A stretch of 64,000 nt of DNA from Moritella sp. F3 (GCF_015082335.1 NZ_BLRL01000003.1:248001-312000); one strand, 5' to 3'; positions 18,615 to 29,040 are shown, counted from the first letter of the stretch. Program-made: numbers and translations. Notes: generated by a model from the letters alone, not told the origin.

Positions 18615-19532
18615 TTAACGACGCTTTTTCTTTGGCTTACGTTTCTTCACTTTCTCGCCTTCAAGCGCTAATCGTTCGATAACGGCTTTCTTTTCTGCTT
18701 CGGCCATTGCTGGTGTTTCTAAGCTTAAACGGCAGATTTTAGCTGTACGTAATTCATTGATTAAAATCGCTGCTGCTTTGTTTAAATCAACAAAACCACC
18801 TGGACCTAAACAACCACGACCACGGCCAATATCTTCTAACAATTCTAAATCTGTTTTGTCTAGATTATCGAGTTTGTAACGCTCACGCATTGCGTCTGGA
18901 TATGTTTTACACATATATTCAGCTGCATACATACCGATGTCATCATATTCAATCGCAGTATCTTTAATTGCGCCTGTTGATGCTAAACGGTAGCCCGAAA
19001 GTGGGTTTTGTACTTTTGGCCATAACATACCAGGAGTATCAGACAATACGATACCGTTGTCTAATTTGATACGCTGCTGCTGTTTCGTTACTGCAGGCTC
19101 ATTACCTGTCTTAGCAATAATACGGTTAGCAAGGATATTAATTGTGGTTGATTTTCCCACATTTGGAATACCCATGATCATCGCTTTAATGACTTGGTGT
19201 GCACCTTCTTTATTCGGTACTAATTGACGTGCTAGGGCTGGGATCTTTTTGATCTCATGGACTTCTTGCGTCGTGAAGGCATAGGCTTTAACGCCTTCTT
19301 CTAATTCTAGATATTCTAACCATTGCGCTGTAATAATCGGGTCCGCAAGGTCACTTTTATTAAGAATCTTAATACAAGGGGTATCACCACGTAAGTCGGA
19401 GATCATAGGATTCTCACTACTATAAGGAATACGCGCATCAAGCACTTCGATAATGAGATCCATTTGCGGCATTACTTCCGCTATCTCTTTACGGGCTTTA
19501 TGCATGTGCCCCGGGTACCACTGAATTGACAT
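18615..19532 (-). CDS. Ribosome-biogenesis GTPase, RbgA/YlqF family
   Basis: A circularly permuted GTPase expected to act in late 50S subunit assembly. 305 residues. The order of motifs shows the permutation: G4 NKSD at 58-61 comes first, then G1 GIPNVGKST near 120-128, then G3 DTPG near 164. The C-terminus ends in KKRKPKKKRR, which probably contacts rRNA. The ATG at 19532 opens the conserved SIQWYPGHMxKA. Single gene. Confidence 0.92.
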   Translation of the reverse strand: MSIQWYPGHMHKARKEIAEVMPQMDLIIEVLDARIPYSSENPMISDLRGDTPCIKILNKSDLADPIITAQWLEYLELEEGVKAYAFTTQEVHEIKKIPALARQLVPNKEGAHQVIKAMIMGIPNVGKSTTINILANRIIAKTGNEPAVTKQQQRIKLDNGIVLSDTPGMLWPKVQNPLSGYRLASTGAIKDTAIEYDDIGMYAAEYMCKTYPDAMRERYKLDNLDKTDLELLEDIGRGRGCLGPGGFVDLNKAAAILINELRTAKICRLSLETPAMAEAEKKAVIERLALEGEKVKKRKPKKKRR

Positions 19533-19969
19533 TTAAATATAACCTTTTATTTTAATATACAGTCACATGCGTACGTAATTCGGTACAGAATGCGCTGGTC
19601 TGAAAGTTGGTTGCTAAAGCAGTGAGTAAACTTTTCCTGCGATAGTCTGATCATTGTCGCTAGTTTAACTCAAATCGTGATTTTGATCAGCAATGGTTGA
19701 AATTTCTATTAAAGTAATTTTAATTCAGGGCTGTAAATACGCTTGGATTTTAAGCTATCACCTTAATATGACCTACGGCCTTTCATCGTATTATGTCATT
19801 CCTATTGTTCGTACTAGCTGAATAGTTAATTTACATTTAACCCAATTATCAAATTAATACGAATGATTATAATATCGTTCACGTTGCAAGCCATCAGACC
19901 TGATTGGATATCACTAATAAAATAAACGTACTTAACAAGTGAAAATCTATTCTTAACGAGTGAACTATT
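19533..19969. other. Intergenic gap between divergent genes
   Basis: 437 bases, AT-rich, carrying the promoters of the GTPase gene and of the OpuAC-like gene. I see no open frame of note, no repeat and no recognisable operator. Confidence 0.6.
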
Positions 19970-20743
19970 ATGTCAAAAATAATTACTATCGGTGTAACCG
20001 ATCTTTCTTTCCATCGTGTCACCGCTTCTTTGGTTAGCCATGTATTAGTAGATATGGGCTTTGAAGTGAAGCGTATTTACTCTCCACATCAAGAGAATTT
20101 CCAAAGACTTAAATCAGGCGACGTTGATATATTGTCTTCTGCATGGTTACCCTCAAGTCATGGTATCTACAAAGCGGATGTAGAAAAAGTTGAGCCCTTG
20201 TTGGAACTCGGCTTGCACTATGCTCCCTATGCGTTATGGGGCGTGCCAGATTATGTGCCTGAAGAGGCAGTTTCTGAAGTTGATGACTTACTCAAGCCTG
20301 ATGTTATCGAGCGTATGAATAAAGATATACAAGGTATCAATTCTGGTGCTGGTATCACTCGCTTCTCGATTGAAATGATGGAACAGTATCATTTGAATGA
20401 AGCTGGGTATCAATTCCATACAGGCACTGAAGAGGATTGTTTTACTGCTTATGAACAAGCGGTCGCAAATAACGAATGGTTAGTTGTGCCCCTGTGGAAA
20501 CCACAGTTTTTACACCACAAATTTACAATTCGAGAAATTATAGAGCCAAAAGCTTTATTGGGGATCGTTGACCGAGCTGTACTTCTTCTTCGTCAAGATC
20601 GCGCTGAAAAATTCACGAGTGACCAACTTGCTCTGCTAGATGAACTTCGTTTTTCAAATGAAATTATTGCTGAACTTGATTTTAAAGTGTGTCGTGAAGG
20701 GCAAACGTTAGATGTCGTCACCCGAAATTGGTTAGATCAGTAG
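19970..20743 (+). CDS. OpuAC/ProX-like betaine-type binding protein lacking a signal peptide
   Basis: 257 residues of the type of glycine betaine/choline ABC-transporter binding proteins. The first strand of the fold (ITIGVTDLSFHRVTA) starts at residue 4, so there is no room for a signal peptide or lipobox; the protein should stay in the cytosol. Tryptophans that could form a ligand cage lie in SSAWLP (near 62), YALWGVP (near 88) and VVPLWKP (near 170). No permease or ATPase gene is nearby. The ATG is preceded by GAGTG. It is convergent with the LysR gene, next to kbl-tdh. Confidence 0.8.
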   Translation: MSKIITIGVTDLSFHRVTASLVSHVLVDMGFEVKRIYSPHQENFQRLKSGDVDILSSAWLPSSHGIYKADVEKVEPLLELGLHYAPYALWGVPDYVPEEAVSEVDDLLKPDVIERMNKDIQGINSGAGITRFSIEMMEQYHLNEAGYQFHTGTEEDCFTAYEQAVANNEWLVVPLWKPQFLHHKFTIREIIEPKALLGIVDRAVLLLRQDRAEKFTSDQLALLDELRFSNEIIAELDFKVCREGQTLDVVTRNWLDQ

Positions 20744-20812
20744 AATTAAATCTGAGGTTGGATTTTCATTCTTTGCTATACTGTCATGAGTGAAAAAAAA
20801 TGCCCCATAGCG

Positions 20813-21724
20813 CTAACGGAAGTGTTGCATTGCATAATCGATAAATACTCTGAGCTTGGTTGGCATATATTTGGTTTGGGCATACTGCAGCGCAATAATC
20901 CCCTGATAATTACTCTTAACCGTCCAGTCGCAGAGAACCTCGGTCACATCACCTTTGCTGATTGCTTCTTGCACGACGAAATCGGGGAAAATACCGATGC
21001 CTAAGCCATTGATTACGCCATTCAAGCGCATCTGAGAATGGTTAACGGCGTAACGACCTGAAACGGTTACTGTGTGAGATTCATCGTCTTTAACAAAATC
21101 CCAGATGTGGTCGGTTTCATTTTCTGCTAAATAGAGACAATCGTGTTCCGTTAATTGTTCTGGATGGGAAGGAATGCCTTTCTCTTTTAAGTAATCAGGA
21201 CTTGCGCACAGCACTAAGTAGGTCTTACCTATCTCTTTTAGCACCAAATTTTCATCCGGTTTATCCGTCAGCAGAAAGGCAATATCGATACCATGTTCAA
21301 AAATATCGATTGCACCATCAATCGCACGTAGCTTGAGTTGGATCTGCGGATACAGCTTTAAAAACGGAATGACAAAAGGCTGTAACACGACATTTAAAAA
21401 TGCCTCGGGTGCCGCAACAGTGATTGAACCAGCGGGTTGAGTATGCTCGATACTTGATATTTCAACTGCTTGTTTTGCCGCATTAACCATAGGTACACAT
21501 TGATCGTAAATCTTTTTTCCAGCGTCGGTAATGAGCAGTTTTCTGGTGGTGCGTTCAAACAGTTTAACGGATAAGGCTTGTTCAAGCCGACTAATCGTTT
21601 TACTCAGTGCGGAAGGGGTGACATTTATTTTTTTTGCCGCAGCAGTAAAACTGCCTTCCTGAACAACTAAAGTAAAACTTGCTAGGTCAGGTAACAAGGC
21701 GATCAGTTTATGCGATATTGTCAT
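20813..21724 (-). CDS. LysR-family transcriptional regulator
   Basis: 303 residues. Winged helix-turn-helix at about 10-70 (FTLVVQEGSFTAAAKKINVTPSALSKTISRLE region) and a periplasmic-binding-protein-like effector domain from about 95. It is divergent from kbl-tdh with 160 bases between the starts, the classical arrangement for a LysR activator of the adjacent operon. I infer that it controls threonine degradation; the inducer is unknown. Confidence 0.9.
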   Translation of the reverse strand: MTISHKLIALLPDLASFTLVVQEGSFTAAAKKINVTPSALSKTISRLEQALSVKLFERTTRKLLITDAGKKIYDQCVPMVNAAKQAVEISSIEHTQPAGSITVAAPEAFLNVVLQPFVIPFLKLYPQIQLKLRAIDGAIDIFEHGIDIAFLLTDKPDENLVLKEIGKTYLVLCASPDYLKEKGIPSHPEQLTEHDCLYLAENETDHIWDFVKDDESHTVTVSGRYAVNHSQMRLNGVINGLGIGIFPDFVVQEAISKGDVTEVLCDWTVKSNYQGIIALQYAQTKYMPTKLRVFIDYAMQHFR

Positions 21725-21884
21725 TCTATTTGTGCCTATGTTTCACTAATGCTTTTCCATTTACAGGGATAATAGTCTTATATGGGATCAATTAGAATAG
21801 TTTCATCGGATAAATTATTTCATGACTTGTTCAGGTTGATTAATACAAGTTGTTTTTAATAAACATTAGAAAAGGAATATTGAC

Positions 21885-23078
21885 ATGACTTCTACATTCT
21901 ACAATCAGATCAGTGAGCAAATCGAAGAAGTAAAAGCAGCGGGTCTGTATAAACAAGAACGCGTTATTACTTCAGCCCAAAAAGCGGCTGTTTCTATCTC
22001 TACTGGTGAAAATGTTTTAAACTTCTGCGCGAATAACTACTTAGGTTTAGCGAACCATCCAGCACTTATTGAAGCAGCAAAATCAGGTATGGATACCCAT
22101 GGTTTTGGTATGGCTTCTGTGCGTTTTATTTGTGGTACTCAAGATTCGCATAAAGAACTTGAACAGAAGTTATCAACCTTCTTAGGAATGGAAGACACTA
22201 TTCTTTATACCTCGTGTTTTGATGCTAATACTGGACTTTTTGAAACCATCCTTGGTAAAGAAGATGCAATCATTTCTGATGCACTAAACCATGCTTCAAT
22301 TATTGATGGTGTTCGTCTTTGTAAAGCGATGCGCTTCCGTTATGCAAATAATGATATGCAAGAATTAGAAGCACAGCTGATCGCAGCGACTGAAGCCGGT
22401 GCCCGTCATAAGTTAATTGTTACTGATGGTGTATTCTCTATGGATGGCGTTGTTGCCGACTTACCAGGTATTTGTGATTTAGCAGATAAATACGGTGCCT
22501 TGGTCATGGTCGATGATTCTCACGCTGTTGGCTTTATGGGGGCAAATGGCCGTGGTACCCATGAACATCATGATGTCATTGACCGTATCGATATTATTAC
22601 CGGTACCTTGGGTAAAGCAATGGGTGGCGCTTCAGGTGGTTACACTGCGGGTAAAAAAGAAGTAATCGACTGGCTTCGTCAACGCTCTCGTCCTTATTTA
22701 TTCTCTAATTCAGTTGCGCCAGCTATTGTTTCAGCGTCTATTCGTGTGCTTGATTTACTGGCAGAAAGTGATGGCTTGCGCGATACTTTATGGGCTAACT
22801 CGGCTCACTTCCGTCTACGTATGGAAGATGCTGGTTTTACGATGGGCGGTGCTGATCACGCGATCATTCCAATCATGCTTGGCGATGCAAAAGTGGCGGC
22901 GGACTTTGCTGAACGCGCACTTGAAAAAGGTATTTACGTGGTTGGATTCTCTTTCCCTGTTGTACCAAACGGTAAAGCGAGAATTCGTACTCAGATGTCT
23001 GCTGCACATAGCAGAGAAGAGCTAGATAACGCGATAGATGTATTCATCCAAGTCGGTAAAGATATAGGTATTATATAA
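21885..23078 (+). CDS. kbl: 2-amino-3-ketobutyrate coenzyme A ligase
   Basis: Cleaves 2-amino-3-ketobutyrate with CoA to glycine and acetyl-CoA. 397 residues, class II PLP enzyme of the alpha-oxoamine synthase family. The PLP lysine is in [13 protein letters not shown] (near 244), and DDSHAVGF (near 209) holds the PLP-contacting Asp and His. AAAGGAA lies before the ATG. It overlaps tdh by one base (TAATG), so the two enzymes of threonine breakdown are coupled. Confidence 0.96.
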   Translation: MTSTFYNQISEQIEEVKAAGLYKQERVITSAQKAAVSISTGENVLNFCANNYLGLANHPALIEAAKSGMDTHGFGMASVRFICGTQDSHKELEQKLSTFLGMEDTILYTSCFDANTGLFETILGKEDAIISDALNHASIIDGVRLCKAMRFRYANNDMQELEAQLIAATEAGARHKLIVTDGVFSMDGVVADLPGICDLADKYGALVMVDDSHAVGFMGANGRGTHEHHDVIDRIDIITGTLGKAMGGASGGYTAGKKEVIDWLRQRSRPYLFSNSVAPAIVSASIRVLDLLAESDGLRDTLWANSAHFRLRMEDAGFTMGGADHAIIPIMLGDAKVAADFAERALEKGIYVVGFSFPVVPNGKARIRTQMSAAHSREELDNAIDVFIQVGKDIGII

Positions 23079-24112
23079 TGAAAATTAAAGCGCTTGCTAA
23101 ATTGAAATCAGAAAAAGGCATTTGGATGACTGAGGTTGATAAACCTGAAGTCGGCCATAATGACATTCTGATTAAAATCAAAAAAACAGCCATTTGTGGT
23201 ACCGACGTTCATATTTATAATTGGGATGAATGGGCACAGAAAACGATCCCAGTACCTATGGTTGTTGGCCATGAGTATGTGGGTGAAATTGTTGGTATTG
23301 GTCAAGAAGTTCGCGGTTTTGAAATCGGTGACCGAGTGTCAGGTGAGGGGCATATTACATGTGGCCATTGTCGTAACTGTCGCGGTGGCCGTACCCATTT
23401 ATGCCGTAATACCACGGGTGTTGGCGTTAACCGTGAAGGTGCATTTGCTGAATACTTAGTTATCCCAGCATTCAATGCATTCAAACTACCGGATGATATT
23501 TCTGATGACATGGCGGCAATTTTTGACCCGTTTGGTAACGCTGTACACACCGCCTTATCATTCGATGTTGTTGGTGAAGATGTATTAATCACCGGTGCTG
23601 GTCCTATCGGTATCATGGCAGCTGCAGTGTGTAAGCATGTAGGTGCACGTAACGTTGTGATCACCGATGTCAACGAATACCGCCTCGATTTAGCCCGTCA
23701 AATGGGTGTAACGCGTGCTGTTAATGTAGCAACTGAGTCACTTAAAGATGTGATGGATGAACTTAAAATGACAGAAGGCTTCGATGTAGGCCTAGAAATG
23801 TCAGGTGTACCATCTGCATTTAGCGATATGCTAGACAAGATGAACCATGGCGGCAAAGTTGCTATGTTGGGTATTCCACCAAATGACATGAGCATCGAGT
23901 GGGGCAATGTTATCTTTAAGGGGTTAGTGATTAAAGGTATCTATGGCCGTGAAATGTTTGAAACCTGGTATAAAATGGCTGCATTAATTCAGTCAGGCTT
24001 AGACCTAACGCCAATCATCACGCATCATTTCCCTATTGATCAATTTCAGGATGGTTTTGATATGATGTGTTCAGGCATGTCAGGTAAAGTGATCCTTGAT
24101 TGGGAAAAATAA
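23078..24112 (+). CDS. tdh: L-threonine 3-dehydrogenase
   Basis: Oxidises L-threonine to 2-amino-3-ketobutyrate with NAD+, supplying Kbl. 344 residues, zinc-dependent medium-chain dehydrogenase. Catalytic zinc: Cys40 of [14 protein letters not shown] and the GHEYVGEI His-Glu; structural zinc: four cysteines in [15 protein letters not shown]. The Rossmann loop is [10 protein letters not shown]. It is the second gene of the kbl-tdh operon and is followed by a terminator. Confidence 0.97.
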   Translation: MKIKALAKLKSEKGIWMTEVDKPEVGHNDILIKIKKTAICGTDVHIYNWDEWAQKTIPVPMVVGHEYVGEIVGIGQEVRGFEIGDRVSGEGHITCGHCRNCRGGRTHLCRNTTGVGVNREGAFAEYLVIPAFNAFKLPDDISDDMAAIFDPFGNAVHTALSFDVVGEDVLITGAGPIGIMAAAVCKHVGARNVVITDVNEYRLDLARQMGVTRAVNVATESLKDVMDELKMTEGFDVGLEMSGVPSAFSDMLDKMNHGGKVAMLGIPPNDMSIEWGNVIFKGLVIKGIYGREMFETWYKMAALIQSGLDLTPIITHHFPIDQFQDGFDMMCSGMSGKVILDWEK

Positions 24113-24421
24113 CAAATAGATTGATTAAGGGGGTTTAACCCTAATGTCGCTCCGTTAAGTAAACTGTGATCGATTGAATGACTATTCTCGGTTACCAAAA
24201 TCCAAGTGTCTAAAGCACTTGGATTTTTTTATGCTCGTCTTTCAAGCCCTCGATATCATTAAATTAAAACGTGATCCGTGTCCCATATCTAATTTAAGCA
24301 AATAAAATAGTCGATTTAATCGCTAATCACGTAACATTGGATTGCATTCATTAACAACTCAGCTTACACTTGTGCGCTATTATTCAATGAAACTACTTCA
24401 TCAGGCTTTAGAGATAGTATT
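24113..24421. other. Intergenic gap after tdh
   Basis: Contains the kbl-tdh terminator (24198-24230) and the promoter region of the desaturase gene; nothing else stands out. Confidence 0.5.
24198..24230 (+). terminator. Terminator of kbl-tdh
   Basis: AAATCCAAGTG / CACTTGGATTT stem with a run of seven T. Confidence 0.85.
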
Positions 24422-25579
24422 ATGAAAGATCATATTATGAAAAAACCACCGTTAATTTGGTTAAATGTATTCGTTTTTGCTTCAACCTTCCTTGCTGCTA
24501 TCACTTTAGTACCTTGGTATGGGGTCACATACGGTTTTGAGACTTTCGAAGTTGTAGCAATGATTGTTGGTATATTTGTATGTGGTTTGTCTATTACAGG
24601 TGGTTACCACAGACTTTGGTCGCACCGTACCTATAAAGCGCATTGGTCTGTCCGTCTTATATTTGCACTAGGTGGTGCCTTTGCATTACAAAATAGTGCG
24701 ATTCACTGGAGCTCAGATCACCGTCGTCATCACAAGCATGTCGATCATGACGACAAAGACCCGTATTCAGCAAGTCATGGTTTTTGGTTCTCACATATTG
24801 GTTGGATGTTGCGTGAATACAATGCGATGATTTATACCGATTACAGCAATGTACGTGATTTACAAAAAGATGGTATCGCAGTTTGGCAGCATAAATACTA
24901 TAACGTACTCGCGTTTGCGATGAACGTTGGTGTACCTATCTTAGTAGGCCTACTATACGGTGACGTCTGGGCGAGTATGTTATTGCTAGGTGTTTTACGT
25001 TTGGTATTAAGCCATCACTTTACATTCTTCATCAATTCATGGGCACATATGTGGGGTACGCAGCCTTATACAGATCGTAATACCGCGCGTGATAATGCAT
25101 TGTTAGCTATCTTTACTCACGGCGAAGGCTACCATAACTATCATCATATTTTTGAAACCGATTACCGTAATGGTATTAAATGGTATCAATATGATCCGAC
25201 TAAATGGTTAATTAATGTTTTAGCTTGGTGTAATTTGGCCACTGATTTACGTACTGTACCTGAAGCACGTATCGAACAGGCTAAACTGAAGATGGAATTG
25301 AAACGTCGTCAGGATAAAGTGAAACATCTTCCTAACTCTGAAGAAGTTATTTTACGCCTTAATCAAGAATACGATGTGTTATGTGAGAAACTTAACGCTT
25401 TTTATAAAGCCAAAGTCGTATTATTTGAATCGAAGAAAAAGTCTCTAAATGAAAAATTAGATAAGATCCAATTTGAGCAACAAATTCGAGATACTAAATT
25501 ACAGTTAAGCCAACTTAGAGAAGCGTTCCACGAGCAACGTAAAGTATGGAATAACATGCAGCTTAGTTTTGCTCACTAG
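24422..25579 (+). CDS. Membrane fatty-acid (acyl-CoA/phospholipid) desaturase with C-terminal coiled coil
   Basis: An inner-membrane di-iron desaturase expected to place a double bond in saturated acyl chains, probably delta-9. 385 residues. The three histidine boxes are HRLWSH (near 63), HRRHHKHVDHD (near 100) and EGYHNYHH (near 237), with four membrane segments around them. After about residue 280 comes a roughly 100-residue, charged, heptad-rich tail that looks like a coiled coil, longer than in the core family. ATG codons at 24422 and 24437 are both possible. A hairpin follows at 25602. Confidence 0.9.
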   Translation: MKDHIMKKPPLIWLNVFVFASTFLAAITLVPWYGVTYGFETFEVVAMIVGIFVCGLSITGGYHRLWSHRTYKAHWSVRLIFALGGAFALQNSAIHWSSDHRRHHKHVDHDDKDPYSASHGFWFSHIGWMLREYNAMIYTDYSNVRDLQKDGIAVWQHKYYNVLAFAMNVGVPILVGLLYGDVWASMLLLGVLRLVLSHHFTFFINSWAHMWGTQPYTDRNTARDNALLAIFTHGEGYHNYHHIFETDYRNGIKWYQYDPTKWLINVLAWCNLATDLRTVPEARIEQAKLKMELKRRQDKVKHLPNSEEVILRLNQEYDVLCEKLNAFYKAKVVLFESKKKSLNEKLDKIQFEQQIRDTKLQLSQLREAFHEQRKVWNNMQLSFAH

Positions 25580-25601
25580 TACATCAATAGTAAGCAGTAA
25601 T

Positions 25602-25632
25602 AAGAGACTGTAATCTTAATACAGTCTCTTTA
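25602..25632 (+). terminator. Hairpin terminator after the desaturase gene
   Basis: AAGAGACTGTA / TACAGTCTCTT, eleven perfect pairs, with a short T-run. Confidence 0.65.
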
Positions 25633-25648
25633 ATGCCATGGATGGCAT
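25633..25648. repeat. Palindrome ahead of a small gene
   Basis: ATGCCAT-GG-ATGGCAT, sixteen bases, centred about 30 bases before the TTG start at 25670; could be an operator or part of the preceding terminator region. Confidence 0.35.
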
Positions 25649-25669
25649 AAGATAATTAGGGAGGATATT

Positions 25670-26005
25670 TTGATAACCCATAAAGATATGCGCAAGTATT
25701 TACTTGCCCATGATTTACCCACCAATGACTTCGGTAACGCCACTTTTTTCGCCCTTGTTGAATATGGTAGTCCATTACACCAGTGCCATGTCGAGACGCT
25801 TGTTAGTTTTGTACTTGCTGGTTATTGTGAAGGGACTATTCGCCTCGACCCTAATGAAGATCTAAATCAGATCGACTATATGCTCAATTTTACCTGCGCT
25901 TGGCATGAGTGCACATTTGATCTCGTGAGCAGTAGTTTTGTCATTCGTGGCCATGATCTCAATAAAATGGGCGGTGATTTTATCGTGAGGATCCGACAGG
26001 CTTAA
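25670..26005 (+). CDS. Small protein of unknown function, TTG start
   Basis: 111 residues, soluble, no recognised domain; His and Cys are frequent (HQCHVE, AWHECTF). The TTG start is supported by an excellent AGGGAGG Shine-Dalgarno sequence (25657-25664) at about six bases; the next ATG (25688) would lose that spacing. It lies between the desaturase and gsk genes in the same direction. A minus-strand frame overlaps it, but has no ribosome-binding site as good. Confidence 0.6.
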   Translation: MITHKDMRKYLLAHDLPTNDFGNATFFALVEYGSPLHQCHVETLVSFVLAGYCEGTIRLDPNEDLNQIDYMLNFTCAWHECTFDLVSSSFVIRGHDLNKMGGDFIVRIRQA

Positions 26006-26148
26006 GCTGATTTTGCCATTTATTTCGGTTAAATCTACGCGTTCGACTAAAATGTGGTTAATAATTGGATCATTAATTTGGTTTTGCTGGTATTTCAGAA
26101 TTAGACTGGTAAAATCAGCCCCCTTTATTTTCTCATGCTGGTTCAAAT

Positions 26149-27450
26149 ATGAAATTTCCCGGTCAACGTAAGTCTAAGCATTATTTCCCTGTAAATACAG
26201 GTAATCCATTTGTCAAACCAGCAAACATTGCAAATGTAGCTCAGCCTGTATTATGTGGTATTGATCAGACCCTCGTTGATATTGAAGCACATGTCGAAGA
26301 TGCTTTTTTAACTCGCTTTGGTTTAAGAAAAGGTGAATCACTGATGATCAGTGATGACATCGCCGAGCAAATCTATACAGAGTTAAAACAAAGAGATCTT
26401 ATTGTAAGTGAATTTGCTGGCGGTACTGTTGCAAACACTTTACATAACTATGCGATCCTATCTGAATCACAGTCGCTACTATTTGGTACTATGTGTGATC
26501 AGATCAAAATTGGCAGCTATGCGTATCAATATTTATGTAATACCAGCAGTAAAGTAAACCTTAATTACCTGCAACCTGTAAAAGGCCCAATTGGTCGCTG
26601 TTTTACTTTCATCTCTGCGGATGGTGATCGTAGTTTCGGTATTAATGCTGGTTTAATGAATAAATTAACCAAAGAGCATTTACCTGTTGATCAGCTACAA
26701 AAAAGCTCTGGCTTACTGATCTCTGCTTATTTGTTACGTTGTGCAGACGATGATCCAATTAAAGAAGCGGCTATGCACATGGTCGATCAAGCTAAACTGC
26801 TTAACATTCCAATTATCCTTACTTTAGGTACACGTTTCATTATTGAAGGTAATGAGAAGTGGTGGCAGGATTTCATTAACGAATACGTGACTGTCATTGC
26901 AATGAATGAAGATGAAGGTGAAGCATTAACAGGCTTTACTGATCCACTGCTTGCTGCTGATGCGGCATTAGAATGGTGTGATCTTGTTCTATGTACTGCT
27001 GGTGCTGAAGGCCTGTATATGGCTGGTTACACGGATGAAGAAAACAAGCGTGAAACAAGTGGTCAATTATTGCCTGGTACTATCGCTGAATTTAACCGTT
27101 ATGAATACAGCCGTCCAATGCGTTTAGCTGATACAACTGACCCGGTAAAAATGTATTCACACATTGCACCGTACTTAGGTGGTCCAGTTGAAATTAAAAA
27201 TACCAATGGTGCTGGTGATGGTGCTTTATCTGCAATCTTGCATGATATGCTAGCTAACTCTTATCATCGTGATATCGTGCCTAATTCTGATAAGCACACC
27301 GCGAGCTGTCTGGCTTACTCATCTCTGTCACAGTTATGTAAATATGCAAACCGTGTTAGCTACGAAGTATTAGCACAGCACTCTCCACGTTTGTTAAAAG
27401 GCTTACCAGAACGTGAAGATTCATTAGATGAAGGCTATTGGTCTAGTTAA
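26149..27450 (+). CDS. gsk: Inosine/guanosine kinase
   Basis: Phosphorylates guanosine and inosine in purine salvage. 433 residues, close to E. coli Gsk (434) from the first residues MKFPGQRKSKHYFPVN onward. PfkB/ribokinase-family features: FAGGTVANTLHNY near 105 and the catalytic NTNGAGDGA near 350. In E. coli it lies just after hemH and aes; here it is about 12 kb away, suggesting local rearrangement. A long terminator follows. Confidence 0.96.
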   Translation: MKFPGQRKSKHYFPVNTGNPFVKPANIANVAQPVLCGIDQTLVDIEAHVEDAFLTRFGLRKGESLMISDDIAEQIYTELKQRDLIVSEFAGGTVANTLHNYAILSESQSLLFGTMCDQIKIGSYAYQYLCNTSSKVNLNYLQPVKGPIGRCFTFISADGDRSFGINAGLMNKLTKEHLPVDQLQKSSGLLISAYLLRCADDDPIKEAAMHMVDQAKLLNIPIILTLGTRFIIEGNEKWWQDFINEYVTVIAMNEDEGEALTGFTDPLLAADAALEWCDLVLCTAGAEGLYMAGYTDEENKRETSGQLLPGTIAEFNRYEYSRPMRLADTTDPVKMYSHIAPYLGGPVEIKNTNGAGDGALSAILHDMLANSYHRDIVPNSDKHTASCLAYSSLSQLCKYANRVSYEVLAQHSPRLLKGLPEREDSLDEGYWSS

Positions 27451-27486
27451 TAGTTTTAGCTATTGATATTCACGCTTATAAATACT

Positions 27487-27537
27487 AAAAATGGCGAGTA
27501 ACTAAACAGGTAATCAGTTTAGTTGCTCGCCATTTTT
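27487..27537 (+). terminator. Terminator of gsk
   Basis: Long stem AAAATGGCGAG-x-AACTAAAC pairing with GTTTAGTT-x-CTCGCCATTTT, then T. Confidence 0.85.
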
Positions 27538-27600
27538 ATGCCCATAATTCACTCGAACAAAGCGCGTATTCAGTGTCGAGCCTCACTTAATTTAGCTAAG

Positions 27601-29040
27601 CTAGTATTCGGTGACGAGCATATTAAAAAAGGCGGCTGAATATTGCGTGATCGGTGAAGCCTGTCTCGGTTGTTCTGCATCGCGTGGTAGCGGGTTATAA
27701 CCACTGACCATCAGTACAAATGGTACCATGTGATTTTTCTGAGTTTTTACAATACCGACTAAGTTGGATAAACCTTTCAACGATCCCGTTTTCGCCACGA
27801 TATTACCTGTCAGCTGTTTAGTCAGTAACCCGCGACGATATTGCAATGTACCATCCACACCAGCGATTGGCATCGTGGCTAATAGCTGTAATTTATCATC
27901 GTGTTTGATGGTATAAGCAAGCACACTAAACATTGTTTCAGCAGAGACTAAGTTATGACGCGATAAGCCTGAACCATCAGCGATGACGCTAGAGGTTAGC
28001 GATATGCCTTTATCCGCTAGAATTTCATGCATGGCTTTAGCGCCATTACGGTAGTTTCCTGGCTGCTGAAAGTACTCTGCGCCAATGGTTTTAAATAAAA
28101 TATCGGCGATTAGATTATCTGACTCTTTCATCATTTCGGTAATAATCGTGGCTAATGGCACGGACTCATGATTAAGCACCAGTGCTGATGTTATTGTTTG
28201 CTGGTTTTCAACAATATTACCGGTAAATTTAATCTTGGCGTGGCTTAGCTCTGCTTTAAGCACGGCGGAAAAATAAGTCGCAGGCTCTGATATAGCAAAG
28301 GACAAGGGTAAATTGCGTTTAGAAGGTGTTATACAGCCGAACAAGGTGTAATTATTACCTGGGTGACGTGTTACCTCTAAATCACAGAACTGTGCTTGTT
28401 GCTGTTCTTTGGTCATTATGTCGACTTCACTGACTAAGCTTAATGGCTCGTAATCAGGAATATAGATGGTTGCTTTTTTAAGATCTGCCGAGCGTTTTAG
28501 ATTACCCAACACGCAATTACCATTGATAACTAAGGCTGACGCTTGAGTCGCATAGCAAACGGCTTGATCGTTCCAGACCTGGCCGTTCCCCCAATTATAA
28601 CCATTAAAGCGACTTTGATTAAGGCTGATGTCGCCATTAATACGCGTAATACCTTTGGCTTTGAGCTGCTTAAGCATGCCACGTAGATCTTCTCTGGTGA
28701 AAGTAGGATCACCGGTGAAATTGAATTCAGTGTCGCTGATACTTTGTTGCTTGATTGCACCATGTAAACTGGTATTGAAGGTATACTTATCGGTGAGATA
28801 AAGCTTCGCGGTCAATGCTGTCAGTAATTTTTGGGTTGAAGCTGGCGTGAGCAGTAACTCGGTATTTTGCTGACTAATGATGTTGCTGGTTATGTCTTCG
28901 GTGGCGCTGAAAGGCTGGCCAATCATATAAGCGACGTTGGTACCTGAAGGCAAAAGTGCTTGTAAAGGCGCTAGTTCATCGGCATGAACAGTCATGCTAA
29001 TAAAGTAGAGAGTAAGGCTGTAAAGATAAATTCGTAACAT
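27601..29040 (-). CDS. dacB: D-alanyl-D-alanine carboxypeptidase/endopeptidase (PBP4)
   Basis: A periplasmic class C low-molecular-weight penicillin-binding protein that trims and cleaves peptidoglycan cross-links. 479 residues (E. coli 477) with a signal peptide of about 20 residues ending VHA. Motifs: SxxK in PASTQKLLTAL (near 67-77), SDN in KESDNLIAD (near 308) and KTG in VAKTGSLKG (near 418). The stretch between the first two has the large insert typical of PBP4. Single gene. Confidence 0.94.
   Translation of the reverse strand: MLRIYLYSLTLYFISMTVHADELAPLQALLPSGTNVAYMIGQPFSATEDITSNIISQQNTELLLTPASTQKLLTALTAKLYLTDKYTFNTSLHGAIKQQSISDTEFNFTGDPTFTREDLRGMLKQLKAKGITRINGDISLNQSRFNGYNWGNGQVWNDQAVCYATQASALVINGNCVLGNLKRSADLKKATIYIPDYEPLSLVSEVDIMTKEQQQAQFCDLEVTRHPGNNYTLFGCITPSKRNLPLSFAISEPATYFSAVLKAELSHAKIKFTGNIVENQQTITSALVLNHESVPLATIITEMMKESDNLIADILFKTIGAEYFQQPGNYRNGAKAMHEILADKGISLTSSVIADGSGLSRHNLVSAETMFSVLAYTIKHDDKLQLLATMPIAGVDGTLQYRRGLLTKQLTGNIVAKTGSLKGLSNLVGIVKTQKNHMVPFVLMVSGYNPLPRDAEQPRQASPITQYSAAFFNMLVTEY

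Noticed and set aside
25862..26146. 94-codon frame on the minus strand overlapping the TTG-started gene at 25670-26005
   Set aside because: No good ribosome-binding site and no recognisable domain; the plus-strand frame has an excellent AGGGAGG.
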